Positions 5,875-9,070 of a DNA stretch of 9,070 nt are shown here, piece after piece (the stretch's first letter is position 1; every line of letters starts with the position of its first letter). Source of the stretch: an uncultured Subdoligranulum sp. (lineage in GTDB: Bacteria; Bacillota_A; Clostridia; Oscillospirales; Ruminococcaceae). The stretch covers positions 1 to 9,070 of the forward strand of contig NZ_CALADU010000245.1 in the NCBI RefSeq assembly GCF_937890665.1, read 5' to 3'. The notes beneath the pieces are model-generated. The model was given only the letters and a program-made list of their open reading frames with translations, was not told where the DNA came from and ran no database searches. The position numbers and the translations under genes are program-made.

Positions 5875-6510
5875 ATGGATGCAAAAGCATTCGGCTCATT
5901 CTTGGCAGAAACCCGCAAAACCCGTGGACTGACCCAGAATGACTTAGCCGAGCAGCTACATGTGACAGACAAAGCGGTGAGCCGCTGGGAACGAGGTTTA
6001 GGATTTCCTGACATCAACACATTGGAACCGTTGGCAGAAGCCTTGGGCCTAACACTCTCCCAGTTGATGCACGCCGACCGTGGGGATGGTCAGCCGGCAG
6101 AGCAAAGTTTGGAGGACTTCTTTGCGATGTTCTCTCCTGTTCGGATCCAGTGGCAGACAGTCCCTTCCGCTTTGTTCTGGCTGACAGTTGGCGTGGCCGT
6201 TGCGGCTCAATTTCTGCTGCCGGCGTCTGTCACCGTGCAATGGACGCTCCAAGATAGCGGCGTGTTGTTTCCTACGCGTATCTTATCGAAACCGCTTGTC
6301 TACCTATTTTGTATTGGATTCAGCGCCCTATATACGCAGATATGGAAACATGCCGAGTGTGGGTTCTTCATTTCCAAAGTCTTGATTCCTTGGTGGAAGG
6401 GGTATCATCCCAAACTCGCACCATGGTTGGAGCTCACCATACATCTCGCCCTTGCTTGGCCCTCACTGACGCCCCTTTTCGTAGAAACGATGATCTTGCT
6501 CTTCAATTAG
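5875..6510 (+). CDS. XRE-family HTH transcriptional regulator with membrane-spanning C-terminal half
   Basis: This 211-residue protein opens with a classic Cro/CI helix-turn-helix (about residues 6-63): LAETRKTRGLTQNDLAEQLH, then VTDKAVSRWERG as recognition helix region and FPDINTLEPLAEALGLTLSQL. After a short acidic linker come hydrophobic segments at about 98-116, 138-155 and 186-209, which suggests a membrane-tethered regulator with DNA binding in the cytoplasm. I do not recognise the C-terminal domain. The frame is open back into the mntP stop, but the ATG at 5875 has AAGGGGG 8 bases upstream and matches the usual start of the HTH domain, so the 43 upstream codons are rejected. The gene has its own promoter with an overlapping inverted repeat, and a terminator at 6519. 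Its target could be itself; a link to mntP or the cupin operon is only a guess. HTH assignment is secure. Confidence 0.88.
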   Translation: MDAKAFGSFLAETRKTRGLTQNDLAEQLHVTDKAVSRWERGLGFPDINTLEPLAEALGLTLSQLMHADRGDGQPAEQSLEDFFAMFSPVRIQWQTVPSALFWLTVGVAVAAQFLLPASVTVQWTLQDSGVLFPTRILSKPLVYLFCIGFSALYTQIWKHAECGFFISKVLIPWWKGYHPKLAPWLELTIHLALAWPSLTPLFVETMILLFN

Positions 6511-6518
6511 CATCCAAC

Positions 6519-6548
6519 AAAAGCGGTGGGAAAAATCCCACCGCTTTT
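6519..6548. terminator. Two-way terminator between the XRE and aldo-keto reductase genes
   Basis: A perfect 13-base-pair stem (6519-6531 with 6536-6548) with an AAAA loop has A4/T4 ends. It lies 8 bases after the XRE stop and 25 bases after the end of the minus-strand reductase gene, so it can end both convergent transcripts. Confidence 0.88.
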
Positions 6549-6573
6549 GTATTGCAATCGTTTTAGTTCTCAC

Positions 6574-7440
6574 TTACGCCAATGGCTTACCGCTGAACAC
6601 CGGGAAAACATCAAATTCTCCGTAGCTTTCAATTTTTTTCAGTTGTCGCAAAGTTTGCATATCTTCGTCAGAGATTGCAAAGTCCACCGCAGCATTATCC
6701 CGCATATGGGCGGGATTGGCGGTTTTAGGCAGAGCTACCGTTCCCAGTTGGATCACATAGCGGATGCAAAGCTGTGCAGGTGTCACATTGTATTTGGCAG
6801 CCATTCGAGTGATAGCGGGATTTTTCAGGGCTTCTCCATGAGCGATGGGCGAATAGGCCTCCACAAGAATCCCCTGTTTCCGGCAGAAATCCAGCAACGC
6901 CTGATCCGTATTGGTGATATGCAGCAGAATTTGGTTTACCATCGGCTTAATCCGACTATCTTGCAAAATATTCTCCAAATCATCTTGCAAAAAGTTTGAA
7001 ACACCGATGGCCCGCACTTTGCCTGCCGCGTAGGCGTCCTCTAGTGCACGCCACACTTCCCTATTTTCCGCAAAATAGCGGTTTTCTACCCGAAATTCTG
7101 CCCACGGCTGTGGACTGTGGATGATCATTAAGTCAAGATACTCCAGTCCCATTTTGGACAAAGTTTCATCCAACGAACGAGCCGCACTTTCATAGGTTTT
7201 GGCCTCAGCCGCCACCTTGCTGGTAACAAAAATCTGTTCTCGTCCCAGACCGCAGGTTCGTATCCCTTCCCCTACGCCCCGCTCATTCCCATACGCCTGC
7301 GCAGTGTCGATGAACCGATAGCCTTGCTCTACCGCATCTCGAACCGCCTGTGCCGCTTTGTCACCGTCGATAAACCACGTTCCCAATCCAAGTTTGGGGA
7401 TGGCTACACCATTCGTAAGTCTGTACGTTTCTTGCAGCAT
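6574..7440 (-). CDS. Aldo-keto reductase
   Basis: This 288-residue cytoplasmic protein is an NAD(P)H-dependent reductase of aldehydes or ketones with a TIM-barrel fold. The catalytic tetrad is present: Asp45 and Tyr50 in FIDTAQAYGNE, Lys75 in VTSKVA, His108 in LMIIHSP. Cofactor and fold motifs GVSNF (146-150) and LPKT (237-240) are also seen. It resembles the small bacterial 2,5-diketo-gluconate reductase-like group (AKR5-type). The frame extends upstream to 7572, but the ATG at 7440 has GGGAGGAAAAGC before it and gives the normal N-terminus (LTNGVAIPKLGLGTW); the longer form would run into the cupin gene. It is the second gene of an operon, 13 bases after the cupin stop. Together with the cupin it resembles stress-response or aldehyde-detoxification pairs common in Clostridia; the true substrate is unknown. 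Confidence 0.93.
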   Translation of the reverse strand: MLQETYRLTNGVAIPKLGLGTWFIDGDKAAQAVRDAVEQGYRFIDTAQAYGNERGVGEGIRTCGLGREQIFVTSKVAAEAKTYESAARSLDETLSKMGLEYLDLMIIHSPQPWAEFRVENRYFAENREVWRALEDAYAAGKVRAIGVSNFLQDDLENILQDSRIKPMVNQILLHITNTDQALLDFCRKQGILVEAYSPIAHGEALKNPAITRMAAKYNVTPAQLCIRYVIQLGTVALPKTANPAHMRDNAAVDFAISDEDMQTLRQLKKIESYGEFDVFPVFSGKPLA

Positions 7441-7453
7441 GCTTTTCCTCCCG

Positions 7454-7891
7454 TTATCCCTGTAAAGCGGCATATTGCGCTTCGGTAACAGGTTCGCACC
7501 ATTCATTGCTGCATCCTTCTCCAGGGACCTCAATCGCAATGTGGCTGAACCAACTGTCTGCTTTAGCACCATGCCAGTGTTTCACTTCCGGCGGAATGGT
7601 GATAACCGTACCCGGTACTAAGCTGACAGCTTCTTTTCCTTCCTCCTGATACCAACCCTCTCCTGCTGTACAGATGAGGATTTGCCCGCCGCCTTGGACC
7701 GCGTGATGGATATGCCAGTTGTTACGGCACCCCGGCTCAAAGGTTACATTGGCCAGAAATAGCCCACATTTCGGATCCGTCAAGGGATTCAGAAAAGATT
7801 GTCCCACAAAATACTGTGCATAGGCGTCGTTGGATGGCCCGGTACCAAATACATTCTGTTGTTCAAACTGCGCTTGGTCTTTGATTCTCAT
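7454..7891 (-). CDS. Cupin-domain protein
   Basis: This 145-residue single-domain cupin belongs to the group often found next to carboxymuconolactone decarboxylase-like or aldo-keto reductase genes. Metal-binding residues are visible: motif 1 is WHIHHAVQGGGQ with His60, His62 and Gln70 in place of the classical Glu, and motif 2 is PPEVKHWHGA with His105 (and His107). A GlnHis-type site of this kind is usual for this subgroup, so the protein probably binds a divalent metal. The exact reaction is unknown. The ATG at 7891 has GGGAGG 8 bases upstream. It is the first gene of the operon with the aldo-keto reductase, under the promoter at 7996-8026, and follows a leader of about 100 bases with a stem-forming repeat. 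No MerR or other regulator gene for the operon is present in the window. Confidence 0.88.
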   Translation of the reverse strand: MRIKDQAQFEQQNVFGTGPSNDAYAQYFVGQSFLNPLTDPKCGLFLANVTFEPGCRNNWHIHHAVQGGGQILICTAGEGWYQEEGKEAVSLVPGTVITIPPEVKHWHGAKADSWFSHIAIEVPGEGCSNEWCEPVTEAQYAALQG

Positions 7892-7929
7892 GGCAAATAC
7901 CTCCCTACATAGGTGCTAAATTGGAAGCA

Positions 7930-7975
7930 GCTACACTCGACAGATCTTTTTGGATCATAGTGTTCTGCGTGTAGC
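7930..7975. repeat. Inverted repeat in the leader of the cupin/reductase operon
   Basis: Perfect 7-base arms (GCTACAC 7930-7936, GTGTAGC 7969-7975) enclose 32 bases that contain an inner GATC/GATC pair (7943-7946, 7953-7956). On the minus strand this lies in the untranslated leader, between the -10 box and the ribosome site. It can fold as a long stem-loop; no T-run follows, so it is not a plain terminator. Confidence 0.45.
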
Positions 7976-7995
7976 ATGGTTATTCCCACACCACT

Positions 7996-8026
7996 ATCAT
8001 ACAAGTTAAACCTCACTTCAAGTCAA
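7996..8026 (-). promoter_or_regulatory. Promoter of the cupin/reductase operon with 19-base spacer
   Basis: On the minus strand TTGACT (8021-8026) and TATGAT (7996-8001) are close to consensus but 19 bases apart, two more than every other promoter here. Overlong spacers of 19-20 bases are the mark of promoters twisted into activity by MerR-family activators. The spacer holds AAGT/ACTT half-sites but only an imperfect dyad. Confidence 0.65.
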
Positions 8027-8029
8027 TAG

Positions 8030-8041
8030 CTTTTGCAAAAG
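8030..8041. repeat. Perfect 12-base palindrome upstream of the cupin operon promoter
   Basis: CTTTTGCAAAAG lies 3 bases upstream of the -35 box of the cupin operon and is followed on the plus strand by T6 (8042-8047). It could be a protein-binding site or a weak AT-rich hairpin. No gene ends before it on the plus strand, so a terminator role is unlikely. Confidence 0.35.
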
Positions 8042-8071
8042 TTTTTTCGTTATGTTTCAAAAAAGTCTGTC

Positions 8072-8105
8072 TTGTTCTTGGAACACTGTGCCGGTATACT
8101 ATAAG
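8072..8105 (+). promoter_or_regulatory. Promoter region of the orphan membrane protein gene
   Basis: Two overlapping solutions exist: TTGTTC (8072-8077), 17 bases, TATACT (8095-8100); or TTGGAA (8078-8083), 16 bases, TATAAG (8100-8105). The second has the better -35 box. Either gives a leader of about 20-30 bases before the ATG at 8134. Confidence 0.55.
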
Positions 8106-8133
8106 TATCCCCATAGAAAGGTAGGGCTGCTGC

Positions 8134-8805
8134 ATGAGAAAGCGTCGCCTTCAGACCATCATCACACTGATTGGCGTCCTTTGTCTATTCCTTCCCCTTT
8201 GTGCCATGGTCCTGCCCTCAGTGGAAAATCTGCCTTCCCATTTAGAACAACTCAACTGGCGCAGCGAAAAAGCGGAAATCGACTTGATGCATTTCCCTTA
8301 TATTCCAAATTCCTTCGCTGTAACGTCTGATGGATATTGGGCAGTTGCTTATCAAGAAAATACCCATTCCCGCATCTTACTGGTGGCTCCCGACGGTTCT
8401 ACGAAGCAATATGCTTTCGAAACAGAGGGCAGTTGGGCCATGGATATAGCTGGGAAAGAGTTCATAATCTGCCTCAGCCGCGCCGATACCTATTTTGCAG
8501 CCGATCTCCTTACAGGGCAGTGGCAAGAATCCTGTCGTTTGTCCACCGAATATGGGGATTCTCTTTGGGAATTGAAGCAGCGGCGTACTGTGCAACAAGG
8601 CACATATCGCATAATTGCTCACGAAGAATGGAACAGTTACCGCTTGGAACTCAATGGCAAAACCATTTTACAAGTAAGCGCTTTGGGCATTTTGCTAGCG
8701 CGCTTGCCGTATGCTGTACCGTTCTTGCTATCTTTTCTCCTATGTTTCGCTATCTATAAAAATCGAAAGCGTTTAAGCAGTCAAGCCAAAAATAGAAACT
8801 CTTGA
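8134..8805 (+). CDS. Uncharacterised membrane protein with extracytoplasmic domain
   Basis: I do not recognise this 223-residue protein. It has a basic start (MRKRRLQ), a hydrophobic helix at about 8-29 that acts as signal anchor, a mainly beta-rich domain of about 155 residues, a second helix at about 184-207, and a basic cytoplasmic tail (KNRKRLSSQAKNRNS). The basic ends place both termini inside and the central domain outside. The central part has repeating short strands with SDGYWAVAYQ, RILLVAPDGSTKQYAF and FAADLLTGQW, reminiscent of one or two blades of a beta-propeller (compare 62-73, 80-96 and 121-130), too few for a full propeller. The ATG follows AAAGGTAGGG by 7 bases. It has its own promoter and terminator, so nothing in the neighbourhood hints at function. 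The open frame, good start and terminator support a real gene. Confidence 0.75.
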   Translation: MRKRRLQTIITLIGVLCLFLPLCAMVLPSVENLPSHLEQLNWRSEKAEIDLMHFPYIPNSFAVTSDGYWAVAYQENTHSRILLVAPDGSTKQYAFETEGSWAMDIAGKEFIICLSRADTYFAADLLTGQWQESCRLSTEYGDSLWELKQRRTVQQGTYRIIAHEEWNSYRLELNGKTILQVSALGILLARLPYAVPFLLSFLLCFAIYKNRKRLSSQAKNRNS

Positions 8806-8841
8806 ACCTAACCAAACTTTATACAGGCCAAACACAAAAAC

Positions 8842-8878
8842 GCCACCTACATTCAGTGAGTAGGTGGCATTTTCTTTT
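8842..8878 (+). terminator. Terminator of the orphan membrane protein gene
   Basis: A perfect 9-base-pair stem (8842-8850 with 8860-8868) with a 9-base loop is followed by ATTTTCTTTT. It lies 36 bases after the stop codon. The left flank CAAAAA would give a T-run on the minus strand, so it may also back up the rRNA-operon terminator. Confidence 0.85.
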
Positions 8879-8894
8879 AGTCCAACATACAAAT

Positions 8895-8928
8895 AAAAAG
8901 AAAAATACCTGCTCCAACGAGCAGGTAT
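8895..8928 (-). terminator. Terminator of the 5S rRNA/tRNA-Glu transcript
   Basis: A perfect 10-base-pair stem (8905-8914 with 8919-8928), with a 4-base loop, is followed on the minus strand by a T-rich run (TTTTTCTTTTTATTT). It begins 5 bases after the CCA end of the tRNA, as expected for the end of an rRNA operon. Confidence 0.9.
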
Positions 8929-8933
8929 CTTCT

Positions 8934-9008
8934 TGGTGACCCGTGCGGGAATCGAACCCACGTTAACGGCGTGAGAGGCCGCTGTCTTAACCGCTTGACC
9001 AACGGGCC
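8934..9008 (-). tRNA. tRNA-Glu (anticodon CTC)
   Basis: The cloverleaf reads from 9008: acceptor GGCCCGT with ACGGGTC (7 pairs including one G-U), D arm with GGTCAAGCGGTTAAGA, anticodon stem GCGGC/GCCGT with loop CTCTCAC (8971-8977; anticodon at 8973-8975), variable loop TAAC, T arm GTGGG TTCGAAT CCCGC, discriminator A at 8937. CCA is encoded (8934-8936). The CTC anticodon reads GAG codons. It lies 13 bases after the 5S rRNA and has no promoter of its own, so it is made as part of the rRNA transcript. Confidence 0.96.
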
Positions 9009-9021
9009 ATATAAAAGAGAA

Positions 9022-9070
9022 GCCGGCATCTACCTATTTTCACAGGCCGTCTCCAGCCAACTATCTTCGG
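9022..9070 (-). rRNA. rrf: 5S rRNA, 3' part (cut by window edge)
   Basis: Read on the minus strand, the last 49 bases align with the 3' half of 5S rRNA: CCGAAGATAGTTGGC (loop E/helix IV region), GGAGACGGCC, then GTGAAAATAGGTAGATGCCGGC, which matches the family pattern GxGAxAxTAGG...TGCCxGGC of helix V and helix I. In E. coli the matching stretch is CCGATGGTAGTGTGGGG, then GCGAGAGTAGGGAACTGCC. The first half and the 23S/16S genes would lie to the right of the window. The exact 3' end may shift by one or two bases. Confidence 0.85.

Noticed and set aside
7441..7572. An upstream extension of the aldo-keto reductase by 44 codons
   Set aside because: It overlaps the end of the cupin gene; the ATG at 7440 has a strong ribosome site and the normal family N-terminus.
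1..9070. CRISPR arrays, insertion sequences, prophage, attachment sites or defence islands
   Set aside because: No regularly spaced repeats, transposase or integrase motifs, or terminal inverted repeats were seen on either strand; the tRNA 3' end has no visible direct repeat in the window.

Overview
The window looks like chromosomal DNA from a low-to-moderate GC Gram-positive anaerobe, most likely a gut Clostridia member (Oscillospiraceae/Ruminococcaceae-like). The reasons are strong AGGAGG-type ribosome binding sites, sigma-A promoters with 17-base spacers, many hairpin-plus-T-run terminators, DegV and Cof-type HAD proteins, a yybP-ykoY manganese riboswitch, and a 5S rRNA followed by a tRNA with encoded CCA. 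The taxon is inferred from gene style, not proven.

Layout. 1-751 (minus): the 5' part of glgB (glycogen branching enzyme), cut by the window edge and starting at TTG. 986-2005 (minus): a membrane-anchored SGNH/GDSL hydrolase with its own promoter and terminator. 2198-3037 (plus): a DegV-family fatty-acid-binding protein, divergent from the hydrolase. It shares a two-way terminator with the next, convergent operon. 3121-4902 (minus): a two-gene operon of a Cof-type HAD phosphatase followed by a DEDDh 3'-5' exonuclease carrying a C-terminal zinc ribbon. 4990-5788 (plus): a complete manganese export unit consisting of promoter, yybP-ykoY aptamer, switchable terminator, mntP and final terminator. 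5819-6548 (plus): an XRE-type regulator with a hydrophobic C-terminal half, whose promoter is overlapped by a perfect inverted repeat. 6574-7891 (minus): a cupin plus aldo-keto reductase operon driven by a promoter with a 19-base spacer, as in MerR-controlled genes. 8134-8805 (plus): an unrecognised two-helix membrane protein. 8895-9070 (minus): the tail of an rRNA operon (5S rRNA 3' end, tRNA-Glu(CTC), terminator).

The window is a string of small, independent transcription units, mostly housekeeping, and not a single multi-gene system. There is no CRISPR array, insertion sequence, prophage or obvious defence island. The best regulatory material is the manganese riboswitch, whose aptamer and terminator pairings can be laid out base by base, the operator-like repeat at the XRE promoter, and the 19-base-spacer promoter with a foldable leader ahead of the cupin/aldo-keto reductase pair. 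The main protein unknowns are the exonuclease/zinc-ribbon protein, the membrane-linked XRE regulator and the orphan membrane protein. No intergenic stretch exceeds about 290 bases.
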